NCBI RefSeq assembly: GCF_001310225.1
Contig: NZ_CP012898.1
Span: 1,736,001 to 1,800,000, forward strand
DNA length: 64,000 nucleotides
Origin: Pseudalgibacter alginicilyticus
GTDB taxonomy: Bacteria > Bacteroidota > Bacteroidia > Flavobacteriales > Flavobacteriaceae
Direction of reading: 5' to 3'
Under the pieces are notes generated by a model. That model saw nothing but the letters and a program-made list of their open reading frames with translations, was not told the origin of the DNA and made no database searches. Every line of letters starts with the position of its first letter. The stretch's first letter is position 1. Of this stretch, positions 38,026 to 47,247 are shown piece by piece. The translations under genes were made by a program, and so were the position numbers.

Positions 38026-38916
38026 TTATTCAAACAGGGTTGATGACAAATATCTATCGCCTCTATCACAAATAATTGCAACAATAACACCTTCGTCTAT
38101 GGATTCTGCAATTTGTAATGCACAGAATACAGAACCTCCACTGCTCATACCAGCAAAAACACCTTCTTCTTTAGCTAAACGTTGGGTCATTTTTTTGGCA
38201 TCCGCTTCTCTTACATCTACCACTACATCTACTTTAGAACGATTAAAGAACTTAGGCACATATTCTGGCGACCATTTTCTTATCCCAGGAATTTTAGCCC
38301 CATCTGCAGGTTGTGCTCCTACAATAGTTATATCTTTATTTTGTTCTTTTAAATAACTTGAAACCCCCATAATTGTTCCTGTAGTTCCCATAGCAGAAAC
38401 GAAGTGAGTAACTTCGCCTTCAGTATCTTTCCATATTTCGGGTCCCGTAGTTTTATAATGTGCTTTCCAATTATCATCGTTTTCAAATTGATTTAAAAGT
38501 ATATAACCTTTTTCATCTCTCAATTTGTAAGCTAAATCTCTAGACCCTTCTATACCTATATCAGCAGCTGTTAAAATAACCTCAGCACCGTAAGCTCGCA
38601 TGGTTTTAACCCGTTCTTCAGTAGAGTTTTCAGGCATAACCAACACCATGTTCAACCCTAATAAATTAGCAATAAATGCTAATGCAATACCTGTATTACC
38701 ACTGGTTGCCTCAACCAAAGTACCTCCTTTTTTAATATCGCCACGTTTAAGCGCTTCATTAATCATATTGAAAGCAGCGCGATCTTTTACACTTCCTCCT
38801 GGATTATCACCTTCCAATTTTAAAAAGAGCCTAACACCCTTTTTTGAAATAATATGACTTACTTCTACGATTGGTGTATTTCCTATTTGGTCTAAAATTG
38901 TTTTATTGTATACCAT
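38026..38916 (-). CDS. cysM: Cysteine synthase
   Basis: PLP enzyme that joins sulfide to O-acetylserine. The 296-residue protein shows the Lys site NPGGSVKDRAAF (near 37), the substrate loop EATSGNTGIAL (near 68) and the phosphate-binding loop GTTGTIMG (near 175). Residue choices and the shorter length suggest the CysM type, but CysK cannot be excluded by eye. It overlaps cysE by 14 bases, so acetyltransferase and synthase are translationally coupled, as in the cysteine synthase complex. Confidence 0.93.
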   Translation of the reverse strand: MVYNKTILDQIGNTPIVEVSHIISKKGVRLFLKLEGDNPGGSVKDRAAFNMINEALKRGDIKKGGTLVEATSGNTGIALAFIANLLGLNMVLVMPENSTEERVKTMRAYGAEVILTAADIGIEGSRDLAYKLRDEKGYILLNQFENDDNWKAHYKTTGPEIWKDTEGEVTHFVSAMGTTGTIMGVSSYLKEQNKDITIVGAQPADGAKIPGIRKWSPEYVPKFFNRSKVDVVVDVREADAKKMTQRLAKEEGVFAGMSSGGSVFCALQIAESIDEGVIVAIICDRGDRYLSSTLFE

Positions 38917-39643
38917 TATTTTTCGGTCTAATTTTAATTTCTGTTTGATAGGTTACTAATGAATTTTCTGGAACAGATTGTGTAATCCAAACATTGGCAC
39001 CAATGATACTATTGGCACCAATAACAATATCACCACCTAAAATGGTAGCATTGGCATAAATACACACATTGTTCTCAATTGTAGGATGTCTTTTGGTAGA
39101 AGCCAAACTTTTTGCTACTGATATCCCCCCGAGGGTAACCCCTTGATAAATTTTAACGTTTTCACCAATAATAGATGTTTCACCAATAACAATTCCTGTT
39201 CCATGATCAATATAAAAAGAATTGCCAATTGTTGCTCCTGGATGAATATCGATCCCTGTAATGCCATGAATAAATTCACTCATCATTCTTGGCAAAATAT
39301 GAACCTTTAATTTATAAAGTGCATGACTCAACCTATAAATAGAAATAGCATAAAACCCTGGATATGCCATATAAATTTCTGCTAAGCTATGTGAAGCTGG
39401 GTCATTACTCTCAAAAGCAATTGCATCTAAATCTAATTTTCTTCTAATTTCAGGAAGTTCAGATTTAAAGGTTTCCCAAATAGATTTACCGTTTTCAATT
39501 TCTAATTTAGATAGTATTTCTAAGAACGTATTTTCTAAATAATCATTATGAGCCTCTTCTTGCTCACAATCAAATAAGCAGTAAAACAACCGTTTTGTAA
39601 ACGTTTTAACAGTATCTTTTAAACAAACATTATAACTTTTCAT
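38903..39643 (-). CDS. cysE: Serine O-acetyltransferase
   Basis: Makes O-acetylserine from serine and acetyl-CoA. The N-terminal 110 residues are helical. The C-terminal 120 residues are a left-handed beta-helix of hexapeptide repeats with the active-site segment GIDIHPGATIGNSFYIDHG (near 130-148) and TLGGIS (near 170). The cytoplasmic enzyme is coupled to the cysteine synthase gene by a 14-base overlap. The hairpin upstream (39720) probably separates it from the ferredoxin reductase gene. Confidence 0.95.
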   Translation of the reverse strand: MKSYNVCLKDTVKTFTKRLFYCLFDCEQEEAHNDYLENTFLEILSKLEIENGKSIWETFKSELPEIRRKLDLDAIAFESNDPASHSLAEIYMAYPGFYAISIYRLSHALYKLKVHILPRMMSEFIHGITGIDIHPGATIGNSFYIDHGTGIVIGETSIIGENVKIYQGVTLGGISVAKSLASTKRHPTIENNVCIYANATILGGDIVIGANSIIGANVWITQSVPENSLVTYQTEIKIRPKNNGIQ

Positions 39644-39719
39644 CTGTACTATTTGTTGTAAAATTTGAATTTATAAAAGTAAAACTTATCCTTTTAAAAC
39701 TCTCTATATTTAAACATTA

Positions 39720-39753
39720 AATCCCACAAGGATATAAAAAACCTTGTAGGATT
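39720..39753. repeat. Inverted repeat between the ferredoxin reductase and cysE genes
   Basis: Arms AATCC.ACAAGG (39720-39731) and CCTTGT.GGATT (39742-39753), 12 positions with one mismatch around a 10-base A-rich loop. No U-tract follows, so it may be a weak terminator or a dispersed palindrome. Confidence 0.5.
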
Positions 39754-39780
39754 GTATTTGTCGTTCTTATTTAAAAAAAC

Positions 39781-40833
39781 TTAATTAATTGCTTGTACTA
39801 CGGCTTTTGGAGCTTCTTTGCGAGAACCATCAAAACCATCAATACCACTAACCGTTGTATACTTTAAAACATACTTTTTGCCTGGATTAATAATTCTGTA
39901 AGCTGCTTGACACATTAATGTAGCCTCATGGAAACCACAAAGAATTAATTTTAACTTTTCTGGATAGGTATTCACATCTCCAATAGCAAAAATACCAGGA
40001 ATGTTAGTTTGATAATTTAAACTATTATCTACTTTGATAGCATTTTTTTCTATTTCTAAGCCCCAATTTCCAATAGGACCTAATTTAGGAGACAACCCAA
40101 ATAACGGTATAAAGTGATCAGTTTCTAACTTTGTAGCCTCACCCTCTTTTACGACAGTTACTGCTTCTATCTTTCCATCTCCATGTAATTCTGTAACCTC
40201 AGCAGGAGTTATTAAATTAATTTTACCTTCTTTAGTCAATTCTCCAACTTTTTCAACAGAATCTAAAGCCCCTCTAAATTCATTTCTTCTATGAATTAGT
40301 GTTACTTCAGATGCTACATCTGCTAAAAAGATACTCCAATCTAATGCGGAATCTCCTCCTCCAGAAATAACGACACGTTTATTTCTGTAAACTTCTGGAT
40401 CTTTAATAAAGTATTCAACCCCTTTGTCTTCGTAATCTGTTATACCTTCAATAGCAGGTTTTCTTGGCTCAAAAGACCCTAATCCTCCTGCAATAGCTAC
40501 CACAGGTGCTTGATGTTGTGTTCCTTTGTTTGTAGTGACTATAAATGACCCATCTTCCTGCTTATCAATAGTTTCAGCACGTTCTCCCAAAGTAAACCCT
40601 GGTTCAAACTGTTTTCCTTGTTCTAACAAATTTCTGGTTAAATCTCCAGCCAATACTTCTGGAAACCCTGGAATATCGTAGATAGGTTTTTTGGGATAAA
40701 TTTCAGAACATTGTCCTCCCGGTTGTGGCAATGCATCAATTAAATGACATTTCAATTTTAATAATCCAGCTTCGAATACTGTAAATAAACCTGTTGGCCC
40801 CGCGCCAATTATTAGTATATCTGTTTTAATCAT
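39781..40833 (-). CDS. Ferredoxin--NADP reductase, thioredoxin-reductase-like type
   Basis: Flavoprotein of 350 residues with FAD motif IIGAGPTGLFTVFEA at the start, LPQPGGQCSEIYP (near 40), NADP motif VVISGGGDSALDW (near 157) and the C-terminal FAIGDVNTYPEK (near 280). It lacks the CxxC of thioredoxin reductase, which fits the YumC-like ferredoxin/flavodoxin reductase group. Its place beside a siroheme-type sulfite reductase and siroheme synthesis genes suggests that it supplies reduced ferredoxin for the six-electron reduction of sulfite. That role is inferred from context. Confidence 0.88.
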   Translation of the reverse strand: MIKTDILIIGAGPTGLFTVFEAGLLKLKCHLIDALPQPGGQCSEIYPKKPIYDIPGFPEVLAGDLTRNLLEQGKQFEPGFTLGERAETIDKQEDGSFIVTTNKGTQHQAPVVAIAGGLGSFEPRKPAIEGITDYEDKGVEYFIKDPEVYRNKRVVISGGGDSALDWSIFLADVASEVTLIHRRNEFRGALDSVEKVGELTKEGKINLITPAEVTELHGDGKIEAVTVVKEGEATKLETDHFIPLFGLSPKLGPIGNWGLEIEKNAIKVDNSLNYQTNIPGIFAIGDVNTYPEKLKLILCGFHEATLMCQAAYRIINPGKKYVLKYTTVSGIDGFDGSRKEAPKAVVQAIN

Positions 40834-40854
40834 TTTACTTTTTTTTATAAGTAT

Positions 40855-41436
40855 TTACTCTTTTTTTTCAATTAATCCTTTGGTAAATTCATTGAGTGTT
40901 TCCACTTTTTGTTCAAAATCACCTTTTATTGTTTTTCTATATTCATTCAAATTCTGGACCAAATCGTCTACATTTTCTGGAATAACATCTTCAAAAAACT
41001 GACGCAACCTCTTGGCTGTTGTTGGCGATTTACCATTTGTTGAAATCGCAACTTTCACATTGCCTTTAGTTACAATACCACCCATATAAAAATCACAATA
41101 GGGTGGATTATCTGCTACATTTACTAAAATACTGCGTTTTCTACATTGTTTATAAACTTTCACATTTACTTTCTGAACATCAGTCGTAGCAACAACCATA
41201 TGCTTTCCTTTTAAGAAGCGTTTATTGTATTTTGTCTCTTTTAATTTAACATTGCCTCTTTTTGCAACCTCAACAGTTCCTTCTCTAAACATGGGCGATA
41301 CCATTGTTACATTGGCATCTGGACTAGATTTTAATAAAAATGTCAACTTTTCTTCTGCTACATTCCCTCCTCCAACAATCAGCACATTTAAACGCTGTGT
41401 TTTTAAAAATATAGGGTATAAATTATTTCTTTCCAC
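40855..41436 (-). CDS. Precorrin-2 dehydrogenase / sirohydrochlorin ferrochelatase
   Basis: The CysG-N/Met8-like enzyme that turns precorrin-2 into siroheme. The 193-residue protein has the NAD motif VLIVGGGNVAEEKL (near 19), the segment ADNPPYCDFYMGGIV (near 112) and STNGKSPTTAKRLR (near 132). The start is GTG at 41436: a stop lies two codons upstream and no ATG fits. It lies three bases after cobA. Together the two genes make siroheme for the sulfite reductase just upstream. Confidence 0.92.
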   Translation of the reverse strand: MERNNLYPIFLKTQRLNVLIVGGGNVAEEKLTFLLKSSPDANVTMVSPMFREGTVEVAKRGNVKLKETKYNKRFLKGKHMVVATTDVQKVNVKVYKQCRKRSILVNVADNPPYCDFYMGGIVTKGNVKVAISTNGKSPTTAKRLRQFFEDVIPENVDDLVQNLNEYRKTIKGDFEQKVETLNEFTKGLIEKKE

Positions 41437-41439
41437 AGC

Positions 41440-42204
41440 CTATTCCTTTATGGCTATTTCATTACAAATAGAATTTAAAACCACACGTTGTTTTACAACA
41501 TCTCCAATAACAATAATGGCTGGCGAAGCTAATTGTTTTTCCTTTACAACTTGCTGAATAGTTTCAATAGTACCAATACCAACATTTTCATCTTCTCTAG
41601 TACCATTTTGAATAATGGCTACCGTCACATCCTGTTTACCTTCAGCAGAAAAAACAGTAACAATTTCATCTAACTTGTGCATCCCCATCAATATAACAAC
41701 CGTTGCTGTTGACTTAGCCGCTAAGGCCACATCATTTGATAATTGATGGGCTTTTGTAGTAGCTGTAACCACCCAAAAACTCTCTGAAACACCGCGTTTT
41801 GTCAAAGGAATACCTTGATATGCTGGAGCCGCAATGGATGATGAAATGCCAGGTACAACAAAAGTATTTATACCATATTGTTTGACATAATCTATTTCTT
41901 CTGCCCCACGACCAAAAACAAATGGGTCGCCACCTTTTAGCCGCACAACGTGTCCTTTCTCATGAGCTTTTGTAACTATCAATTCATTAATTTGTTCTTG
42001 CTGAAAAGCATAACATCCTTTACGCTTACCCACAAAAATAACCTCAGCATCTTTTCGTGCATACTTTAATAACGCTTCATTTATAAGCGCATCAAATAGT
42101 ATGACATCAGCAGACTCAATGGCTTTAATAGCTTTAATCGTTATCAGCTCCACATCACCTGGTCCGGCTCCTACAACTGTTAATTTTGGGGTTTTAAAAC
42201 TCAT
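41440..42204 (-). CDS. cobA: Uroporphyrinogen-III C-methyltransferase
   Basis: Adds two SAM-derived methyl groups to uroporphyrinogen III to give precorrin-2, the branch point to siroheme. The 254-residue protein shows TVVGAGPGDVELIT at the start, RLKGGDPFVFGRGAEE (near 87) and VVPGISSSIAAPAYQGIPLT (near 115). As a stand-alone enzyme without the CysG N-terminal part, it relies on the next gene for the later steps. It follows the sulfite reductase gene by 20 bases. Confidence 0.96.
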   Translation of the reverse strand: MSFKTPKLTVVGAGPGDVELITIKAIKAIESADVILFDALINEALLKYARKDAEVIFVGKRKGCYAFQQEQINELIVTKAHEKGHVVRLKGGDPFVFGRGAEEIDYVKQYGINTFVVPGISSSIAAPAYQGIPLTKRGVSESFWVVTATTKAHQLSNDVALAAKSTATVVILMGMHKLDEIVTVFSAEGKQDVTVAIIQNGTREDENVGIGTIETIQQVVKEKQLASPAIIVIGDVVKQRVVLNSICNEIAIKE

Positions 42205-42224
42205 ATTATATTTTAAACAGCTTG

Positions 42225-44321
42225 TTATTGATCAAGCTTGCTTTCTTCTTCTCTAAATGCTCTAACCTTAGCCAAAAACTGGTTAGCATTTTCTATATAT
42301 TTAGATGCAAAATCCTTAGTTGGTGCATTTTTATTAATTTGATAAATCAATTCTGAAAATGCAGTTCCTAAATCTAATTTTCCACTTTCAACAAACAACT
42401 CATCAAACTGACTAATAATACCAGCATGCGTATTAGTCCTTTTGTTGTCTGCTATTAACAATGCCTTTGCAGAATTTACCATAGAACTATAAGCATGATA
42501 AATAGCATGTGAATATACATTGTTATCAAAAGATTCTTTAGCATTTTCAATTTTCTCTTCACTTTCATAAAATAAAGTGGCAATTAAATCGATAACCACA
42601 CCTGCACATTCGCCAATACCAATTTCTTTAACATATTCCTCACTTGTTCCCCAATCGATAAAATCATCTTGGGTTAAATTAGTAACATCTTGCAAATCAT
42701 TTAATAAATCATAAAAATAACGTTCACCTGTTACCTTATAGTAATCAAAGAAACTTTTACCATTTGCATTTGTTTCAAAATCATCTAAAATTCTTCGCAA
42801 TGCTTCAGGGCCTCTTTTACTTGGTACTTTTACCACTTTATCCGCAAAAACACCTTTTCCGTCCCCAAGGTTCCCTCCTCCTAACAATACTTGTAATGCT
42901 GGTGCTACTAATTTATCTGGTGTACGAACCGACATTCCTTGAAAACCTATATTTGCCATATTGTGTTGTCCACAAGCATTCATACATCCACTTATTTTTA
43001 TAACTAAATCATCTTTTTCAAGATATTGTGGGTATTCTGCTTTTATAACACGCTCCAACTCATCTGCAATTCCAGTACTACTTGCAATTCCTAAATTACA
43101 AGTATCAGTTCCTGGGCATGCTGTAATATCTACCGCTTTATTATAACCAACATTTGCAAAACCTAATTTTTCTAATTCAGTGTAGAAAAATGGTACTAAT
43201 TCTCTTTTCACAAAAGGAATTATAATGTTTTGACGCAATGACAAACGTATTTCACCTGCTGCATAATTTTCTACTAAGTCTGCTAACAAACGTGCTTTAT
43301 CTGTATAAAAATCACCTAAAAGCACTTTAATTCCAATGGCAACATACCCATCTTGCTTTTGAGGTATTAAATTTGTTGATTTCCAAGTTTCAAAAGCTTT
43401 TTGATCTTTTATTGTTACTTGAGGAATCTCATTAATCTCTACAGGTTTTGAAGTTACATAAGCATCGGCATCAATAGCAACTGATTTAAACTCTATAGCT
43501 TTTTGCTCCTGATCCACCAAAGCTTTAAAGGCATCAAGTCCAATGTCTTTAATTAAGAATTTCAAACGTGCTTTAGCACGACTTTTACGTTCTCCATAAC
43601 GATCAAAAACACGTACAACACCTTCCATTAAAGGAATAATTTTATCTGTTGATATAAAGCTATATAATTCATCTGCTTCACGAGGTTGAGATCCCAATCC
43701 ACCACCAATCATAACCTTAAAACCACGCTCTCCATTTTCAATTTTAGCTATAAAACCTAAATCATGCATGTATGAAAGCCCTGTATCCGAATCTGAAGAA
43801 GAAAAAGACACTTTAAACTTTCGCCCCATTTCTTGACTAATAGGATTTCTTAAAAAATAACGAAAAATAGCATCAGCATACGGTGATACATCAAATGGCT
43901 CATCTACATCTACACCTGCTAACTCTGAAGCCGTCACGTTACGTACTGTATTTCCACAAGCCTCACGTATTGTAATATCATCTTGATCAAGTTGCGCCCA
44001 AAGCTCAGGCGTTCTTTGAATATCTACATAATGAATTTGAATATCTTGTCGGGTAGTTATATGCAAACGACCACGAGAATACTCATCTGAAACATCTGAA
44101 ATTCGACGTAATTGATTACTCTTTACTTTTCCGTATGGTAATTTTATACGAATCATCTGTACCCCTTCTTGTCTTTGGCCGTAAATACCACGTGCCAAAC
44201 GAAGGCTTCTAAATTTTTCTTCGTCTATTTTACCATTATTGAAAAGTTGAATTTTATTGGCTAAATCAATAATATCTTTTTCAACAATTGGATTTTCTAT
44301 TTCTGTTCTAAATGTTTGCAT
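42225..44321 (-). CDS. Siroheme sulfite reductase with C-terminal HEPN-like domain
   Basis: Ferredoxin-type nitrite/sulfite reductase fused to an extra domain. The first 570 residues are the two-repeat reductase with the 4Fe-4S/siroheme ligands CPGTDTC and SGCMNACGQH (around 400-450). The last 120 residues (coded by about 42228-42596) are helical with a HEPN-like pattern: AIYHAYSSMVNSAKALL followed by KRTNTHAGIISQFDELF, including an Arg-x3-His. The context (cysH, cysD, cysN, siroheme genes) points to sulfite rather than nitrite. I choose the ATG at 44321; an upstream TTG at 44378 lies inside cysN. The role of the tail is unknown. Confidence 0.92.
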   Translation of the reverse strand: MQTFRTEIENPIVEKDIIDLANKIQLFNNGKIDEEKFRSLRLARGIYGQRQEGVQMIRIKLPYGKVKSNQLRRISDVSDEYSRGRLHITTRQDIQIHYVDIQRTPELWAQLDQDDITIREACGNTVRNVTASELAGVDVDEPFDVSPYADAIFRYFLRNPISQEMGRKFKVSFSSSDSDTGLSYMHDLGFIAKIENGERGFKVMIGGGLGSQPREADELYSFISTDKIIPLMEGVVRVFDRYGERKSRAKARLKFLIKDIGLDAFKALVDQEQKAIEFKSVAIDADAYVTSKPVEINEIPQVTIKDQKAFETWKSTNLIPQKQDGYVAIGIKVLLGDFYTDKARLLADLVENYAAGEIRLSLRQNIIIPFVKRELVPFFYTELEKLGFANVGYNKAVDITACPGTDTCNLGIASSTGIADELERVIKAEYPQYLEKDDLVIKISGCMNACGQHNMANIGFQGMSVRTPDKLVAPALQVLLGGGNLGDGKGVFADKVVKVPSKRGPEALRRILDDFETNANGKSFFDYYKVTGERYFYDLLNDLQDVTNLTQDDFIDWGTSEEYVKEIGIGECAGVVIDLIATLFYESEEKIENAKESFDNNVYSHAIYHAYSSMVNSAKALLIADNKRTNTHAGIISQFDELFVESGKLDLGTAFSELIYQINKNAPTKDFASKYIENANQFLAKVRAFREEESKLDQ

Positions 44322-44331
44322 TTTCTTTTTT

Positions 44332-45579
44332 TTATTGAATAAAACCAGCTCCCACAGTATTATTATTCTGTGTATCAATTAAAATAAACGATCCGTTTGT
44401 TCTATGATTTTTAAATTGATCGTAAAAAATTGGTTTGTTTAATTTAAAAGTTACAGACGCAATATCATTAACATTTAATCCTGTAACATCTTTTTCAAAA
44501 CCAGAATAATCAGGATGAATTTTGTGATTTATTCTATCCACTTTTGCTAATACTTTATTAACTCCGTGTTGCACAACATATTTTCCTCCAACAGTTAATT
44601 GATTAGAATCCATCCAACAAACGTTAGCTGTAAATTGCTTATCAATAGTTGGCAAATCCCCTTCTTTCACAATCATATCACCTCTACTAACATTTATATC
44701 GTTTTCTAAAGTGATTGTTACCGATGAACGTCTTGAAGCCGTTTGGTATTTTTCATCATAGAAATAAATATCTTTTATTTTTGAACGCGTTTTTGAAGGC
44801 AACACAATAATATCATCTCCTACGCTTAACTCGCCACCGTAAACTTTACCTGCATACCCTCTAAAATCATGAAAATCTTCAGTTTTAGGACGAATAACAT
44901 ACTGAACAGGGAAACGTGGAGTACCTACATTATAAATATCTTTTTTATCTAATTGCTCTAAATGCTCCAATAAAGCATCGCCTTTATACCAAGGCATTTT
45001 ATCTGTTTTATTTACAACATTATCACCTTTTAAAGCACTCACAGGGATGAAAGTGATTTTTTGATCTTGATAATCTCTTTTACTCATCAAATCTGAAAAG
45101 TCTGCTTTTATTTTATTATAAACATCTTCAGAATAATCAACCAAATCCATTTTATTTATAGCAACTACAACATCTTTAATTCTTAATAAATTATTAATAA
45201 AAAAGTGACGATTGGTTTGCTCAATAACACCTTTTCTGGCATCAATTAAAATAATAGATGCTTGTGATGTTGATGCCCCTGTAACCATGTTTCGGGTATA
45301 TTCCACATGACCAGGCGTATCTGCAATGATGTAACTTTTCTTTTTAGTTGAAAAATAAATATGTGCAACATCAATAGTAATGCCTTGCTCTCTTTCTGCC
45401 ACTAAACCATCTGTAGCCAATGAAAAATCCAAATAATCATATCCGCGTTGTTTACTTGTTTTTTCAATAGCTTCTAATTTATCAGATGTTAATGATTTTG
45501 TATCATAAAGAATACGTCCTATCAACGTACTTTTCCCATCATCTACACTTCCTGCTGTTGCAATTTTTAATACTTCCAT
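44332..45579 (-). CDS. cysN: Sulfate adenylyltransferase subunit 1 (GTPase)
   Basis: GTPase subunit that powers formation of adenosine 5'-phosphosulfate by CysD. The 415-residue protein has G1 GSVDDGKSTLIGR (near 10), G3 DTPGHVEYTRNMV (near 90), G4 NKMD (near 142) and the elongation-factor-like beta-barrel domains. It has no C-terminal CysC (APS kinase) domain, which many homologues carry. It follows cysD after a 100-base gap containing a reiterated AGCTATT-type tract and a small hairpin. Confidence 0.96.
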   Translation of the reverse strand: MEVLKIATAGSVDDGKSTLIGRILYDTKSLTSDKLEAIEKTSKQRGYDYLDFSLATDGLVAEREQGITIDVAHIYFSTKKKSYIIADTPGHVEYTRNMVTGASTSQASIILIDARKGVIEQTNRHFFINNLLRIKDVVVAINKMDLVDYSEDVYNKIKADFSDLMSKRDYQDQKITFIPVSALKGDNVVNKTDKMPWYKGDALLEHLEQLDKKDIYNVGTPRFPVQYVIRPKTEDFHDFRGYAGKVYGGELSVGDDIIVLPSKTRSKIKDIYFYDEKYQTASRRSSVTITLENDINVSRGDMIVKEGDLPTIDKQFTANVCWMDSNQLTVGGKYVVQHGVNKVLAKVDRINHKIHPDYSGFEKDVTGLNVNDIASVTFKLNKPIFYDQFKNHRTNGSFILIDTQNNNTVGAGFIQ

Positions 45580-45590
45580 GTTTTTTTTAT

Positions 45591-45622
45591 GCTGTTGGCT
45601 TTTAGTTTTTAGCTATTTAGCC
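45591..45622. repeat. Reiterated TTAGCTATTTAGCC tract between cysD and cysN
   Basis: Short overlapping words GGCTTTTAG, TTTTTAGCTA, TTTAGCC, the same vocabulary as the tract between groES and groEL at 5022. It is non-coding. Confidence 0.45.
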
Positions 45623-45679
45623 TAATTTTTAATTCATTTTAAAGATTTCCGTTTTTAATGGAAATAACAAAATTGTATT

Positions 45680-46600
45680 TTAAAAATACCCTTGTTGTTT
45701 ACGTTTTTCCATGGCTGCTTCCGAGCGTTTATCGTCAATACGTGCTCCACGCTCAGAAATAGTAGAATCTCTAATTTCTTCTACGACTTTAGAAATAGAT
45801 ACTGCATCAGATAATACTGCCGCTGTACAACTCATATCCCCAACAGTTCTAAAACGAACCATTTTTTCTATTACTTCTTCATTTTCATCTCTATAAACCA
45901 CATCATCTTCAGCAGACCAAATCATACCGTCGCGTAAAAACACTTTTCGTTTGTGAGCAAAATAGATAGATGGAATTTCAATATTTTCAGCTTCAATATA
46001 AGACCAAACATCTAACTCAGTCCAGTTTGAAATAGGAAATACACGTACATTTTGTCCATGCTCAATTTGTCCATTCAACATATCGAACAACTCAGGACGT
46101 TGATTTTTCTCATCCCATTGACCAAAATCATCACGTACAGAAAAAATACGCTCTTTAGCTCTTGCTTTTTCTTCATCACGTCGGGCTCCACCAATACAAG
46201 CATCAAACTTAAATTCTTCAATAGCATCTAAAAGCGTAGTGGTTTGTAGCATATTTCTACTTGCATAACGACCAGATTCTTCTTTAACTTTCCCTTCATC
46301 AATAGAATCTTGAACATTACGAACAATTAATTCTAAACCCAATTCTTTAACCAAACGATCTCTAAATTCAATAGTTTCTGGAAAATTATGACCAGTATCT
46401 ATATGCATTAAAGGGAAAGGTATTTTTGCTGGATAAAAAGCTTTTACAGCCAATCTTACCAAAGTAATTGAATCTTTACCTCCAGAAAACAACAACACAG
46501 GTTTTTCAAATTGTGCTGCCACTTCACGCATAATGTAAATAGCTTCGTTTTCTAATGAATTTATATTTGATGTGTCTTTATTCATAATCTTATTTGTCAT
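45680..46600 (-). CDS. cysD: Sulfate adenylyltransferase subunit 2
   Basis: Catalytic subunit of ATP sulfurylase, activating sulfate to APS. The 306-residue protein belongs to the PP-loop ATP pyrophosphatase fold with LLFSGGKDSITL (near 37-48), HIDTGHNFPETIEFRD (near 67) and GARRDEEKARAKE (near 138). The C-terminus KRKQQGYF is typical. A second ATG at 46585 (MNKDTSN) is an equally good start. It lies five bases after cysH and pairs with cysN downstream. Confidence 0.96.
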   Translation of the reverse strand: MTNKIMNKDTSNINSLENEAIYIMREVAAQFEKPVLLFSGGKDSITLVRLAVKAFYPAKIPFPLMHIDTGHNFPETIEFRDRLVKELGLELIVRNVQDSIDEGKVKEESGRYASRNMLQTTTLLDAIEEFKFDACIGGARRDEEKARAKERIFSVRDDFGQWDEKNQRPELFDMLNGQIEHGQNVRVFPISNWTELDVWSYIEAENIEIPSIYFAHKRKVFLRDGMIWSAEDDVVYRDENEEVIEKMVRFRTVGDMSCTAAVLSDAVSISKVVEEIRDSTISERGARIDDKRSEAAMEKRKQQGYF

Positions 46601-46605
46601 TTATC

Positions 46606-47226
46606 CTAAGCATGTAAACCACACTCTCTGTTTTCTAACGCTTTTGTTGGGTCAAAATATTTAAATTCGTTTGTTAATTTATTTTCTTCAATATACGTAT
46701 CCAATTTTTCATCAGACCAATAATAGAACGGACTTACTTTTAAAACCCCATCTTTACTTATACTAAAAATCCCTATACTATCTCTAAAAGCCGTTTGTCC
46801 TTGACGCAAGTTTGTAAACCACACTTTTGGCTTATGCTCATCCATAGCTCTTCTAAATGGCTCTAACTTTACCTGTTCAGTAAACAAAGCATGTTCTGGT
46901 GCATCCACACTTGGAATCCCTAATACCACATCTCTATGGGAAGATGTTTGTTTTGGAACGTAAAGAAAAATATTTAAATTCAAATCTTTAATTACCTGCT
47001 CTGCATGTTTGTAAGTTTGCGGCGTATTATAGCCCGTATCACACCAAACCACTGGAATATTAGGATTTACAGCTGTAACCGCATGAAGAATAGTAGCTTC
47101 ATATGGCCTGAAATTTGTAGTTACCACCGCTTCCTGACTAAGCTCCAATGCTTTATTTACAATATCTGAAGGTTGAGCCTTTTCAAACTCTTTATTTAGT
47201 ATGTTTAATTGTTCTTGTGAAATCAT
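46606..47226 (-). CDS. cysH: Phosphoadenylyl-sulfate (PAPS) reductase, CysH family
   Basis: Reduces activated sulfate to sulfite. The 206-residue protein shows the PP-loop-type fold (PVVWCDTGYNTPQTY near 58; WFTNLRQGQTAFRD near 135) and the essential C-terminal ECGLHA. It lacks the paired CC...CxxC cysteines that bind the 4Fe-4S cluster of APS reductases, so by family rules it should use PAPS and a thiol donor. Yet no APS kinase (cysC) is in the window. It is upstream of cysD and cysN in the cys operon. Confidence 0.93.
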   Translation of the reverse strand: MISQEQLNILNKEFEKAQPSDIVNKALELSQEAVVTTNFRPYEATILHAVTAVNPNIPVVWCDTGYNTPQTYKHAEQVIKDLNLNIFLYVPKQTSSHRDVVLGIPSVDAPEHALFTEQVKLEPFRRAMDEHKPKVWFTNLRQGQTAFRDSIGIFSISKDGVLKVSPFYYWSDEKLDTYIEENKLTNEFKYFDPTKALENRECGLHA

Positions 47227-47247
47227 ATTTCTATTATCTACTGTAAA

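Noticed and set aside
44322-44378. TTG start giving 19 more residues to the sulfite reductase
   Set aside because: It lies inside cysN. The ATG at 44321, 10 bases after the cysN stop, gives the usual N-terminus.
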